56,367 nt of DNA, taken from IMG/VR virus record IMGVR_UViG_3300020438_000048, positions 1 to 56,367 of that record; one strand, given 5' to 3'. Below are positions 1 to 7,524 of this stretch, in pieces. The position numbers and the translations under genes are program-made. The notes under the pieces are model-generated. The model was not told the DNA's origin and did no database searches. It saw nothing but the letters and a program-made list of their open reading frames with translations. Positions within the stretch are counted from its first letter, which is position 1, and every line of letters begins with the position of its first letter. The DNA is from a virus.

Positions 1-793
1 ACTCAACCTTAAACTGTTGTTCAGATGTGTTCTTAATAGTCTGTTCTTTCCACTTAGCATCCCTACCAGGTACTTCTGACCAGTGGACTTCAGTGGCAGT
101 ATATTCATTCTTACCTCTCTGTGCATCATGCCAATACCTATAGAAATGATTCATACCACAAGGGGTAGAAACCATTATAACTTTCGTTGATTTACCAGAA
201 GTAATAGTAGGATATACTGAGGAAAAGAATGCCTCAGCAATATGATTAGGAACAAAGGCAAACTCGTCCAGAAAAATAATGTTGAAAGACATACCTCGAA
301 CTGCTGATGCAGAGGTAGATGCTGCAAGTATTTTAGATCCATTATCTAACTCCATTGATCCTTTATTCCATGACAAAATACCCTGCTGCATCCACTTAGG
401 TAAATTTTCATAGGCAGTTTGTAACCTACCTAATAGTTCCCTTGCAGTTGCTGCTTTGTTTGCTAGAATACCTACATTAACACTATCATTAAAAACAATA
501 TAGTGCAATAGATATGAAACAGCAGTTGTTGATTTACCAGTCTGTCTAGGCATCTTACAGATGTTAAATCTAGACTCATGGAAATTTTTGATTAACTTCT
601 CCTGAAAGTCATACATGTTAAAAGGAACTAGTCCTTCATCCAAAGATACAATTTTAATGTAGTTCTTTGCAAAGTATATTGGATCTTGTTTACATTTAAT
701 AAATTCCGCAATCTGTTCTTGACTAAACTCAACAGATGTGTTTGCCTTTTTTAGATTGGGATTGCCAAGATAGATTTCATTTGATGTAGGCAT
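1..793 (-). CDS. 17: Terminase large subunit gp17 (partial, N-terminal ATPase part)
   Basis: This is the DNA-packaging motor ATPase that, with the small subunit gp16, drives genome translocation into the prohead. The visible 264 codons hold the N-terminal ATPase domain: a Walker A motif RQTGKSTT at residues 83-90, a Walker B IIFLDEF at 172-178 and the coupling motif STPCG at 209-213. T4 gp17 is about 610 residues, so the C-terminal nuclease domain lies beyond the left edge of the window; the gene is cut by the window, not broken. The ATG at 793-791 overlaps the stop codon of the upstream nuclease gene by one base (TAATG), which suggests translational coupling. The gene was read by direct translation of the minus strand. 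Identification is from motifs and from gp16 lying upstream in the same operon. Confidence 0.97.
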   Translation of the reverse strand, partial: MPTSNEIYLGNPNLKKANTSVEFSQEQIAEFIKCKQDPIYFAKNYIKIVSLDEGLVPFNMYDFQEKLIKNFHESRFNICKMPRQTGKSTTAVSYLLHYIVFNDSVNVGILANKAATARELLGRLQTAYENLPKWMQQGILSWNKGSMELDNGSKILAASTSASAVRGMSFNIIFLDEFAFVPNHIAEAFFSSVYPTITSGKSTKVIMVSTPCGMNHFYRYWHDAQRGKNEYTATEVHWSEVPGRDAKWKEQTIKNTSEQQFKVE

Positions 794-1269
794 TATTCTA
801 CTAGCGTACCGTGTGCTCTACGAATTTCTCTGAGTTGCTCAAAGTCTTTTTGTTTTGTACCACCATCATATGCCCAAGCATAACCCTCTTGAATCATTAA
901 TTCGTTGAGTGATACATCAGCATCGCCAACATATATCCAACCAAGAAGCCTACCATACTTACCCACGCCACCCTTAAGTTCGGTTCTAATAGTAAGTTCT
1001 TCATCACCTTTAATTGTTTCTTCTAATTTTTGTTTCATCCACTCAGTAGCATCAAGTCCTAATGCTTTCTCTTCCAAGTCTCTAGTCCTTTTCTCAGGAG
1101 TGTCTACACCAGCTATCCGTACCCGTTCTGTTTTCGCTATATCAAATCCTAGATCAATAATGACATCAATAGTGTCACCATCAACTACCTTCTTTATCTT
1201 CGTCACCCTGAAGTTGTAGCAGCTCTTCCTGCTTGGTGGTGTCATCGCTCCCATCTGGCCAAATTTCAT
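793..1269 (-). CDS. Staphylococcal-nuclease-like (thermonuclease) protein
   Basis: The protein is a SNc-fold nuclease, expected to be a Ca2+-dependent DNA/RNA endonuclease. Residues equivalent to the staphylococcal nuclease active site are all present: Asp30 in VVDGDT, Arg51, Asp56-Thr57 and Glu59 in RIAGVDTPE, and Arg107 in YGRLLG. No signal peptide is visible, so it probably acts in the cytoplasm, perhaps on host DNA. It directly precedes the terminase gene and shares a one-base TAATG overlap with it. The start is uncertain: ATG at 1269 has no clear ribosome site, ATG at 1245 follows GGGAG closely, and a GTG at 1206 would leave the whole nuclease fold intact. With the 1269 start the gene overlaps the upstream small membrane protein by 89 bases. 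Confidence 0.9.
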   Translation of the reverse strand: MKFGQMGAMTPPSRKSCYNFRVTKIKKVVDGDTIDVIIDLGFDIAKTERVRIAGVDTPEKRTRDLEEKALGLDATEWMKQKLEETIKGDEELTIRTELKGGVGKYGRLLGWIYVGDADVSLNELMIQEGYAWAYDGGTKQKDFEQLREIRRAHGTLVE

Positions 1270-1351
1270 CGTACTTAAGTATGTAGTAGATTACAATGCA
1301 TACTAATATGCAAAGTAACGCTACCGCATTGTTCACAAACCAAACAGTCAC
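1181..1351 (-). CDS. 56-residue single-pass membrane protein, GTG start
   Basis: This small gene was found by reading the minus strand. It begins with GTG at 1351-1349, which overlaps the stop of the upstream gene in a GTGA arrangement; AGAGAG lies just upstream as a possible ribosome site. Residues 4-25 form one strongly hydrophobic segment rich in Val, Leu, Ile and Cys, followed by an acidic, Gln/Glu/Asp-rich tail of about 30 residues. It would sit in the cell membrane with the tail in the cytoplasm or periplasm. The function is not known. Its 3' part overlaps the start of the nuclease gene in a different frame. The coupled start and the clean hydrophobic profile make it likely real. Confidence 0.55.
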   Translation of the reverse strand: MTVWFVNNAVALLCILVCIVIYYILKYDEIWPDGSDDTTKQEELLQLQGDEDKEGS

Positions 1352-1635
1352 AATGTTCTCTCTAATCTGGTTGTTGCTTGGTCGGGAAAGTCTCTAGGTC
1401 TACTGTCGGTTGCGTTGTCTGTCTTAGGAGATCCTTCGTTTGCTTTCATAGTATGCTGATAGTTTGGTCTTGGGTATCTGATACGAAAGGGATCAGGCAT
1501 CCAGTAGGTTACTTGCCACTCTTGCTCAGGACATAGTTCAAGGTGTTTCTCTACAGTATGAGAGAAACTACCAAGTTGAATGTAACCATCGTGACTGACA
1601 CATCTGCCATCGCCAGTGTCAACCAAGAACATCAT
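1348..1635 (-). CDS. Hypothetical protein, 95 residues
   Basis: I do not recognise this gene. The ATG at 1635 is chosen because it is the first ATG after the stop of the upstream gene (1644); an in-frame TTG at 1662 would overlap that gene. The N-terminal half is mixed and contains two Cys; the C-terminal half is polar, basic and Pro/Asp/Thr-rich and looks disordered. Its stop overlaps the GTG start of the next small membrane gene by four bases. It belongs to the small-gene cluster between the oxygenase at 2346 and the terminase. Confidence 0.6.
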   Translation of the reverse strand: MMFLVDTGDGRCVSHDGYIQLGSFSHTVEKHLELCPEQEWQVTYWMPDPFRIRYPRPNYQHTMKANEGSPKTDNATDSRPRDFPDQATTRLERTL

Positions 1636-1643
1636 TTTGCTAC

Positions 1644-1943
1644 TCAATCTCTTTGTCTCCAATCGTCAGATCTTTCTTGATGAAACCAGTCTACTACATC
1701 TTGTGGATCTCCGAAACCCCTACGATGATGAGTTGGATCGGGGTCTCCAATATTCAACTCATTCAGAAAAGAATCGTTCGGATTCTTACTCATTCTTCTT
1801 GCTGTACTCAGCATACCTCTTGCTGATGTGTTTGCCTTTGACAATTTCTCTGCCCATATCATATCTTCTAGACTAACATCACTCCCAGAAGCAATATCTT
1901 TACATATTCCTTCCAACCTTAAACGGTAATGAGTAGATAACAT
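1644..1943 (-). CDS. Conserved cyanophage-type hypothetical protein, 99 residues
   Basis: The protein starts MLSTHYRLRLEGIC, and a helical N-terminal half (EDMIWAEKLSKANT) is followed by a polar, Asp/Pro/His-rich C-terminal half. From memory, proteins of this appearance sit just upstream of the terminase gene in other T4-like cyanophages, but I cannot name a function. There is no signal peptide, membrane segment or obvious catalytic motif. The ATG at 1943 is the natural start. The high charge and the short length fit a small soluble accessory protein. Confidence 0.75.
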   Translation of the reverse strand: MLSTHYRLRLEGICKDIASGSDVSLEDMIWAEKLSKANTSARGMLSTARRMSKNPNDSFLNELNIGDPDPTHHRRGFGDPQDVVDWFHQERSDDWRQRD

Positions 1944-1977
1944 ATTTTAATGTATGTAATTAATATAATTTATAATA

Positions 1978-2091
1978 CTACACCCATGCAGTTGCTGCAA
2001 GTGCTATTGACATTGATAAAGAAACACCCATAATGGTGAGTCTACTCATCCACCACATGATCTCATGTTTATTTTTTGTTATATTACTCAT
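1978..2091 (-). CDS. 37-residue membrane micro-protein
   Basis: The gene was found by reading the minus strand. Its ATG at 2091 overlaps the stop of the preceding gene in an ATGA arrangement, so the two are probably translated together. After a short polar N-terminus with two Trp, residues 17-37 are hydrophobic (LTIMGVSLSMSIALAATAWV) and form one membrane segment that ends the protein. It resembles a tail-anchored micro-protein. The function is not known. Confidence 0.55.
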   Translation of the reverse strand: MSNITKNKHEIMWWMSRLTIMGVSLSMSIALAATAWV

Positions 2092-2255
2092 TCTTCTAAC
2101 AGGCAATATTCCGTTGAGTGGGGTCCAATCAACTTGGGGAGATCCTCTCTTGCAAACTTTATTGCTTCATGTGCATCTTCTGCATACGCACAAATTTCTG
2201 CTTTATTGTTTTGGTTATCGTGATAACCAACAGTGTAATGTTTAGTCAGGGGCAT
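2088..2255 (-). CDS. Hypothetical protein, 55 residues
   Basis: This small soluble protein is acidic and probably helical in the middle (AEDAHEAIKFAREDLPKLI). The pattern of a short beta start followed by an Ala/Glu helix is common in phage micro-proteins, but no function can be assigned. It is the first gene after a T4-type late promoter at 2281-2288, which predicts late expression with the downstream 37-residue membrane gene. The ATG at 2255 was chosen because it is the first in the frame after the promoter. Confidence 0.65.
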   Translation of the reverse strand: MPLTKHYTVGYHDNQNNKAEICAYAEDAHEAIKFAREDLPKLIGPHSTEYCLLEE

Positions 2256-2280
2256 GATCTTTCAATCCCATACTGCAATA

Positions 2281-2288
2281 TATTTATA
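2281..2288 (-). promoter_or_regulatory. T4-type late promoter (TATAAATA)
   Basis: A perfect TATAAATA box on the minus strand lies 25 bases upstream of the ATG at 2255. In T4-like phages this box is read by the gp55-type late sigma factor with the sliding clamp. It would drive the two small genes at 1978-2255 and possibly the downstream nuclease and terminase genes. Confidence 0.75.
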
Positions 2289-2345
2289 GCACAGTCTGAG
2301 TAATTTTGCCTATTTTAGTGAGGACTCCAACACTCAGTTAGGGGA

Positions 2346-2906
2346 TCAATAAAAACCTGCATAACTGTTGTTATACTTAACATTTGGCATGCATGACCTC
2401 AATCTAAAATTCATTGATATGACAGTTCTTTTAGCATCAGTTGGTGGGACTTTATGTTTTAATACTGATGGGAAAAATATTAACTTATTATTCTCTGGTT
2501 TTATCTCCAAAGAGTTTTCAAAAATTATAGGTGCACAGTTGTCTTCGACATCTACAAAGTATACACAGGACATAACATCAGGAAAATGATCGTGCTCTTT
2601 TGTCCAATCTCCTTCAACATATTCCACCACCCACATGTTAGAACAAATCAATTCGGCATCTGCATTGAAATGTGTTCTGGATAAAAAATTACATGCTTCT
2701 GTACAGACATCAACAAAGGGTTGAAATCTAGGATCTTTTTTATGAGTAAACCAATCACTCCTCCATGCCTGAACATTACTACGATATCCTTCAGGATATT
2801 GTCTTCTATGATCTTTGATTAGATGTTTTAATGTATTATCAAGTTCAAGAGTTGTGGTAAAGACAGGTATGTCTTTTGTTACATTAGAAATTTCAAAGTT
2901 TGCCAA
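2346..2906 (-). CDS. 2OG-Fe(II) oxygenase, 186 residues (TTG start)
   Basis: The sequence fits the phage 2-oxoglutarate/Fe(II)-dependent oxygenase fold, which hydroxylates protein or nucleotide substrates. The metal-site region EHDHFPD (residues 104-110) is followed by a typical beta strand (VMSCVYFVDV), a distal His151 in FFPSVLKHKV and Arg160 as a 2-oxoglutarate contact. The only sensible start is a TTG at 2906 directly after the upstream stop codon (TAATTG); the first in-frame ATG would remove almost half the protein including part of the fold. The substrate is unknown. It is one of four oxygenases in the window and lies just after the lysine-rich mosaic protein, in the same direction. Confidence 0.85.
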   Translation of the reverse strand: MANFEISNVTKDIPVFTTTLELDNTLKHLIKDHRRQYPEGYRSNVQAWRSDWFTHKKDPRFQPFVDVCTEACNFLSRTHFNADAELICSNMWVVEYVEGDWTKEHDHFPDVMSCVYFVDVEDNCAPIIFENSLEIKPENNKLIFFPSVLKHKVPPTDAKRTVISMNFRLRSCMPNVKYNNSYAGFY

Positions 2907-5087
2907 TTAGCATTTCCATTTTCTAAGTGCCAATGCCTTACGACTAGGTTCACCGTTAGGTTTTTTCATCGGTCCTTTAACACCACCCATTCTAGCACAG
3001 AAAGATTTCTTTCTAGGTCCACCTTCAGGTTGTGGTGCTTTTAAATCACTACCAGGATTTTCTCTCTCATAAGATTTTCTACCTTTCTCATTTAGACCAC
3101 CTGTTTTATTCTTACCTTCCTTTCTCTGCCAAGCAGATTCCATGAAAGATTCAAAATTCTTTGATTCTTTTACGGGAACACCAGCTTTCTTTACAGAGTT
3201 TTTCTGTTTATCTTTATCATTATCAATCGATTTACCAATCCTACCACCTATTTTACTACCAACATATCCACCAGCAAGTTCACCTGCAACCATTAAAGGT
3301 CCATCAGGAATTGCAGCTCCAGCAGCACCTCCAAGAGCAGCACCGACTTGAGCACCTTTTCTTTCATACTTGCCAGGTTCTTTACCTTCATTCTTCATGC
3401 TAGATGAGGAATTTCTCATGCTTGCAGTGCCAGGCATCACTTTGTTTATAGCATCATTGTTTTGCTGTAACTTGTTATTGTAATTTTTTACAACTTTCTT
3501 TGCTGTTTTTATAAAATTAAAAACTTCATCCATCTCATTTTTTCTTACATATTCTTTGCCACCAGCTCCAATGTCAGTTACCTTAACTTTGATCTTCTTT
3601 GGATCTTTAAGTTTAACTTTGATCATTGGTTTCTTTGCTTCATCCATAGAAGCAGAACAATCTTTCTTTCCATGAACAGGACATTCTTTATCCTTCCCAC
3701 TATGATCACACTTTGCTTCTTCACTCACAGGAGGTGGAGGTAAGGGTCTTCCATCAGCCAGTTTTGTTTTACCATTTCTTCTTTCATGAGCAAAGGGATC
3801 ATATGATTTCTTCTTCTTTGCAGCATCCATACGAGCAGCACCTTTCGGATCAATCATTTCACCCACTACATTCTGAATTTGAAGAGCATTTTTTCTTTTC
3901 TTCTTATTCTCTTCACCATAAGTTATGCAAGGATCCTGTCCACAACCACAATTCTTTTCCATCTCTTCCTTCACCTTAGTCTTTACACCACGCTTTGCTT
4001 CGTGATCTGCTCTCCTATCTTTTCTGATACCACCACCTAGTTCAAGTGATCCATGTGGGTTACCATATCTCTTGTCTCTAGCAGTTGCTCTCTTATAGTC
4101 TGGAGTTTCCTTATCAACCTTTGCTTCAATAACTTCTGCATTTTTATCATGGTTGATATAATGCTCATGCATTTCACTAACAAGAACTTCTAAATTGTTG
4201 ACAGGAACATTCCTTTCAACACCATGATTAAACAGCACATCATAATGTGTGATGTCACCATACTCATCAAGAGTATGCATTTCCTTAATACAATCACCTA
4301 CACCATACTCTTCATGCTTTACTTTAGATGAGCAATCATGCTTTACCTTTGCTGCTATTCCTTTTCCAGGTGAAACTTTTTTCTTATCATATCTCTTGTC
4401 AAGAAAATTTTTCATAGCACCTGATGGTTTACCAGATCCTTTGGTAATACCATAAGCTTTTCCTTCTACATTCAATGTCTCAGGATAATCTTTATCTCCT
4501 TTTTTAGCAGGTGCTTCACCACGCTTTCTCTTTGCATGGATGTTGTCCCATAAACCTTTCTTCTTTCCTTCTGCAAACTCCTGTCTTAAGATTTCTGCTT
4601 TGTCTAGAATGGATTCATAGGTCATGTGCTTTTTCCCAACTTGAGTGCTAAATTCGCCTTTCTTTGCTTTGAGTTTACCTGCGGTTTCACTCTTAGACTT
4701 TCCTAGTCCACCTTTTCTAGTGGCATGCAACTTAGCAGATGAACTGCCTTTTTGTTTAACTAAGACTGAATCTTGACTGTGCTTTGCTGCAACCTTCTTC
4801 ATATCTTTTTTAAACTTTCTCTTACTTTTCTTACCTGAGGTAACAAAATAAGATCTTTCTTTAACTTTATTTTCCTTGCCAGTCTCACTATCTTTTTCAG
4901 AATATGTACCTGTTGTTTTTTTAGGACCATATCCTCTACCACGAAGATCTTTCTCTAATTGCTTAGAACGAGATTTATTCTCCTTTTTGGATTTGTCACC
5001 TCTCTCAGCAGACACAGTTGCATGAGATTGTTTTTTGTTCTTCGCTCTACTAATTACTCTAGAGAGACCACCTTCATCTAGTTTCAT
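2907..5087 (-). CDS. Lysine-rich mosaic protein, 726 residues
   Basis: The protein is very basic through its first 240 residues and appears built of several short modules. GLWDNIHAKRKRGE (178-191) is a motif I recall from many phage proteins. An SH3/KOW-like beta region follows (about 246-315: GVGDCIKEMHTLDEYG and following). Two Cys clusters, one around 380-387 and one CDHSGKDKECPVHGKKDC at 460-477, could bind metal. A glycine-zipper segment lies at about 578-620 (GAQVGAALGGAAGAA and GGYVGSKIGGRIG). The C-terminal 65 residues carry the signature GGLNEKGRKSYERENPG and end LRKWKC. The role is not known; a virion-internal or DNA-binding protein is an inference from charge and late promoter. The ATG at 5087 was preferred to an in-frame TTG at 5096. 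Confidence 0.8.
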   Translation of the reverse strand: MKLDEGGLSRVISRAKNKKQSHATVSAERGDKSKKENKSRSKQLEKDLRGRGYGPKKTTGTYSEKDSETGKENKVKERSYFVTSGKKSKRKFKKDMKKVAAKHSQDSVLVKQKGSSSAKLHATRKGGLGKSKSETAGKLKAKKGEFSTQVGKKHMTYESILDKAEILRQEFAEGKKKGLWDNIHAKRKRGEAPAKKGDKDYPETLNVEGKAYGITKGSGKPSGAMKNFLDKRYDKKKVSPGKGIAAKVKHDCSSKVKHEEYGVGDCIKEMHTLDEYGDITHYDVLFNHGVERNVPVNNLEVLVSEMHEHYINHDKNAEVIEAKVDKETPDYKRATARDKRYGNPHGSLELGGGIRKDRRADHEAKRGVKTKVKEEMEKNCGCGQDPCITYGEENKKKRKNALQIQNVVGEMIDPKGAARMDAAKKKKSYDPFAHERRNGKTKLADGRPLPPPPVSEEAKCDHSGKDKECPVHGKKDCSASMDEAKKPMIKVKLKDPKKIKVKVTDIGAGGKEYVRKNEMDEVFNFIKTAKKVVKNYNNKLQQNNDAINKVMPGTASMRNSSSSMKNEGKEPGKYERKGAQVGAALGGAAGAAIPDGPLMVAGELAGGYVGSKIGGRIGKSIDNDKDKQKNSVKKAGVPVKESKNFESFMESAWQRKEGKNKTGGLNEKGRKSYERENPGSDLKAPQPEGGPRKKSFCARMGGVKGPMKKPNGEPSRKALALRKWKC

Positions 5088-5109
5088 ATTACACAATATG
5101 CTACAGATT

Positions 5110-5117
5110 TATTTATA
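5110..5117 (-). promoter_or_regulatory. T4-type late promoter (TATAAATA)
   Basis: TATAAATA on the minus strand overlaps the last codons of the oxygenase gene at 5113 and lies 22 bases before the ATG of the lysine-rich protein at 5087. The leader would be only about 15 bases long. It predicts late expression of the 726-residue protein and the following oxygenase. Confidence 0.75.
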
Positions 5118-5628
5118 TCAGGTTGAACGAGAAGATAGTTCTATGTGTATCACTAGTATTATTAGGAGCCATGTGCATTATATTTGCAGGAAATATTATT
5201 AGGTCACCTTCTGTGACTGATGGACTGAACGACTTTCTATGTCCATGAACATCTTGAAATGGTGAAAAGAATGTAGTGCTTCCATGTTTCTCTTTGTCAT
5301 ACTCTGCATAGAATATGGCAGAGTATCCTACACCACCATGATCATGTGGTTGAAAATAATCTCCTTTATTATATCTTTGACACCATAATGCAGTTACATC
5401 ATTGAATTTATAATCTGATTTTTCTACAAAGTCTTCTAATTCTTGTCTAACAATAGACAAAAAAAGTTCACTGTATTTAGGTATATCTGTCTTAAAATAG
5501 TCTGTGTATGATATATTATGATCTCTTAACGATGTATCTCCAAAGGGAACCATAGAGAGTATTTTACTTTTGGACCAAGCCCACTCTCTGCAAAAAACTT
5601 TATGGTACTCTATAGAAAATAAATTCAT
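5113..5628 (-). CDS. 2OG-Fe(II) oxygenase, 171 residues
   Basis: This second oxygenase shows the metal-site motif PHDHGGVGYSAIFY (HDH at 95-97), then FFSPFQDVHG, a distal His152 in FPANIMHMAP and Arg163 in THRTIFSFNL. These are the expected ligands for Fe(II) and 2-oxoglutarate in the phage branch of the family. No signal peptide or membrane segment is visible. Its ATG overlaps the stop of the upstream zinc-finger-like micro-gene (ATGA), so both are likely co-translated. The substrate is unknown; in T4-like cyanophages such enzymes are common and mostly uncharacterised. Confidence 0.9.
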   Translation of the reverse strand: MNLFSIEYHKVFCREWAWSKSKILSMVPFGDTSLRDHNISYTDYFKTDIPKYSELFLSIVRQELEDFVEKSDYKFNDVTALWCQRYNKGDYFQPHDHGGVGYSAIFYAEYDKEKHGSTTFFSPFQDVHGHRKSFSPSVTEGDLIIFPANIMHMAPNNTSDTHRTIFSFNLI

Positions 5629-5765
5629 CTAGATGTTTTTTTACAAAAATACTTCATGTGTCCCTGTATCATACCTTGTATTGACTTGGTTTGATGACCA
5701 CAATTAGGGCACTCATAGACTGCCTCGCCTTGTTCATTAATAACCTTCATAGGTAACCTTGACAT
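5625..5765 (-). CDS. 46-residue zinc-finger-like protein
   Basis: The gene was found by reading the minus strand. It encodes a Cys19-Pro-Asn-Cys22 knuckle followed by His36 and Cys41 (spacing C-x2-C-x13-H-x4-C), a plausible single zinc site of the C2HC kind, in an otherwise basic protein. It could bind nucleic acid or a partner protein. Its stop overlaps the start of the oxygenase gene by four bases, which is good evidence that it is expressed and possibly functionally linked. The ATG at 5765 is the first in frame. Confidence 0.7.
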   Translation of the reverse strand: MSRLPMKVINEQGEAVYECPNCGHQTKSIQGMIQGHMKYFCKKTSR

Positions 5766-5791
5766 AGTGCCCTCCGATTATAACATAATGT

Positions 5792-6403
5792 TTAGGTATA
5801 ATACAAGTTCCCTGATATCGAGACCCTATCTTCCTCAGAATTATAAAACGGATAAACACCGTGTCTAAATGATGATGGGAAGAATAGCATGTTGCCTTCC
5901 ATATCTGGGTTCATTTTGTAAATATAAGAACTTATTACACCAGATGTATCTATGTATGACATCTCAAAATCAGATGCTACAGAGTTATGTACTTCTTTTA
6001 GGAATCCCTGACTATTCTGTTCAGCACTGGATGTTGGTATCTTCATCCAAACTACAAAAGAGAATACTCCACCATGATCATGGGATGGATTGAACTCATG
6101 TTGTTTCTGTTTGTTAACCCAAAAACCATTCAACTTCAATCCATCAACCTTCATATGATTTAACTTCTTAGGTGTGTATGGAAAATGTTTAGTATATTGA
6201 TTAGCACAACCTATTAGAATATTTGAAAAATAATTATCTTTGTCTACTAAATCTAAGCTTGAAGATATATGCCCTGCTAATTGACCCTTAGCAGACCCTG
6301 ATGCTACAGAGATCCTATCCCAGAGATAATCTATAACTTCTTTATTCAATCCAACTTCCATCCATCCTGTTACAGGTGGATAGACAGGTTTACAAGAAAA
6401 CAT
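5792..6403 (-). CDS. 2OG-Fe(II) oxygenase, 203 residues
   Basis: The third oxygenase carries SHDHGGVFSFVVWMKIP (HDH at 108-110), a long insertion with polar residues, then MLFFPSSFRHGVYPF with His181 and Arg193 in EDRVSISGN. This is the layout of the TIGR02466-like phage hydroxylases. It lies directly downstream of two small membrane proteins and upstream of the zinc-finger-like gene and a second oxygenase. Only the motif region is shared with its neighbours, so the three genes are old paralogues or independent acquisitions. The substrate is unknown. Confidence 0.9.
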   Translation of the reverse strand: MFSCKPVYPPVTGWMEVGLNKEVIDYLWDRISVASGSAKGQLAGHISSSLDLVDKDNYFSNILIGCANQYTKHFPYTPKKLNHMKVDGLKLNGFWVNKQKQHEFNPSHDHGGVFSFVVWMKIPTSSAEQNSQGFLKEVHNSVASDFEMSYIDTSGVISSYIYKMNPDMEGNMLFFPSSFRHGVYPFYNSEEDRVSISGNLYYT

Positions 6404-6406
6404 TAT

Positions 6407-6679
6407 TTAAAAGTTAGGAATACCCAATCCAACAGGAGGCATAGCAGCAGCATTTCCTTTACTTGGTGCAAGATCATTAGATCCTAGAGGAAGCGATCCC
6501 CCAGATGCTCCACCAAGTCCACCAGGTAATCCGATAGCACCAGTAACAGATTCCATAACTTGTGATTTAACTTCATCAATGATTGCATCCTTGTTGACAT
6601 ATACATATATCCCACTGCCGACAACGGCAACAGATACAGCAGTGGACGCAAGAGCGAGTACATTAATTAATTTTTGCAT
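6407..6679 (-). CDS. Small membrane protein with Gly-rich tail, 90 residues
   Basis: Residues 5-28 form one hydrophobic segment (LALASTAVSVAVVGSGIYVYV) that could be a membrane anchor or an uncleaved signal. A short charged helix follows (NKDAIIDEVKSQVMESV), and the C-terminal half is Gly/Pro/Ser-rich, with GGLGGASGGSLPLG. I recall similar proteins at this position, after gp16, in other T4-like cyanophages, but no function is established. It sits two bases downstream of another membrane protein gene, so the two may act together at the membrane. Confidence 0.8.
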   Translation of the reverse strand: MQKLINVLALASTAVSVAVVGSGIYVYVNKDAIIDEVKSQVMESVTGAIGLPGGLGGASGGSLPLGSNDLAPSKGNAAAMPPVGLGIPNF

Positions 6680-6681
6680 GA

Positions 6682-7083
6682 TTACATTTTGTAAGTGTCA
6701 TTTTTCTTAGGGTCAACAGCAATGATTTTTAGAGGTGCTTGTTCGATACGAATAGTCTGAGTAGGACCACCGTTGCCGTTACCACCGTTACCATTACCAT
6801 TCATCTTCATAGTACCGTCACCTTTCTTAGATGCGGTCTGAATTCCAAAGCTAGCTAAAACTCCTGTAAAAACCGAAGCTATAAAAGTTGGATCTATTTT
6901 TTGTTGAGGAATGCCTGGAATAGCAACATAATTTAATGTCAATATTCCTCCAGACCAAACCAACACACCAAGGCGAACAAATGTACTAATGATAGCACCT
7001 CGATCATCCTCATCGGGTAGGATTTTGTCTTTTAATTTTCCGAGAGGGCCTTTTGCTTTGTCCTCTTTAACTTCATCAGACAT
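6682..7083 (-). CDS. Two-segment membrane protein, 133 residues (holin-like layout)
   Basis: A charged N-terminus (residues 1-28, Lys/Asp/Glu) is followed by two hydrophobic segments at about 30-52 (ISTFVRLGVLVWSGGILTL) and 64-82 (PTFIASVFTGVLASFG), and then a soluble tail containing the Asn/Gly run NGNGNGGNGNGG. Two membrane passes in a short phage protein would suit a holin or a small membrane accessory, but this is inference only and no lysin gene is adjacent. A GATAAATA late-promoter-like box lies 22 bases upstream, overlapping the end of gp16. Confidence 0.8.
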   Translation of the reverse strand: MSDEVKEDKAKGPLGKLKDKILPDEDDRGAIISTFVRLGVLVWSGGILTLNYVAIPGIPQQKIDPTFIASVFTGVLASFGIQTASKKGDGTMKMNGNGNGGNGNGGPTQTIRIEQAPLKIIAVDPKKNDTYKM

Positions 7084-7104
7084 TTTTTCTATTATAACAC
7101 ACCC

Positions 7105-7524
7105 TTATTTATCACCCATTAGTCCCTGCTTGATGAGTTTTTGCAACTCTGCAGTGCTGCCAGTGAAAATAGCGTTATTAGTAACATTATTTGTAGTTGT
7201 ATTTTTAGTCTCGTCAATTTCTTTGACCTTTTTTTGAAGATCCATAAGTTTATCTGCGATATCTGCAGTAGACTTTAGTACCTGACCTGCTACTTCATAC
7301 GCTCTTGGTGAACCAGAACTATCAGCAACATCCATTACACCATTCAATACCTCTTGACCCTTCTCGATCAGAGAATATAGTTGTGCTCTGGAGTATTGAT
7401 AATCTTTATCTACCTCTAAACCATGATCTCTTTTCTCAGGTAGACTTTTATGCTTGTTAAATTTTTGTACATACTCATGATCATTAGATGTAACATCCAA
7501 TGCATCATCTATTCCTTTAGTCAT
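7105..7524 (-). CDS. 16: Terminase small subunit gp16
   Basis: This is the DNA-recognition subunit of the packaging terminase and works with gp17. The length of 139 residues matches the T4 family (T4 gp16 is about 164). The centre contains the helical region GQEVLNGVMDVADSSGSPRA and AGQVLKSTADIADKLMDLQKK, which resembles the oligomerising coiled-coil core of gp16, and the C-terminus is polar (NTTTNNVTNN) and variable. The position directly after gp15 is the T4 order. The ATG overlaps the gp15 stop by one base and is preceded by AGGAGG. Confidence 0.9.
   Translation of the reverse strand: MTKGIDDALDVTSNDHEYVQKFNKHKSLPEKRDHGLEVDKDYQYSRAQLYSLIEKGQEVLNGVMDVADSSGSPRAYEVAGQVLKSTADIADKLMDLQKKVKEIDETKNTTTNNVTNNAIFTGSTAELQKLIKQGLMGDK
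7106..7113 (-). promoter_or_regulatory. Late-promoter-like box GATAAATA
   Basis: GATAAATA on the minus strand differs from the T4 late consensus only in the first base. It coincides with the last codons of gp16 (GAT AAA TAA), so chance is possible, but its distance to the ATG at 7083 matches the other late promoters in the window. Confidence 0.4.

Noticed and set aside
1616-2303. Plus-strand frames of 60-86 residues
   Set aside because: They are antisense to supported minus-strand genes and have no plus-strand promoter or ribosome site.
3142-4455. Plus-strand frames opposite the Lys-rich gene
   Set aside because: Lys-rich coding on the minus strand automatically gives Phe/Leu/Ser-rich open frames on the other strand.
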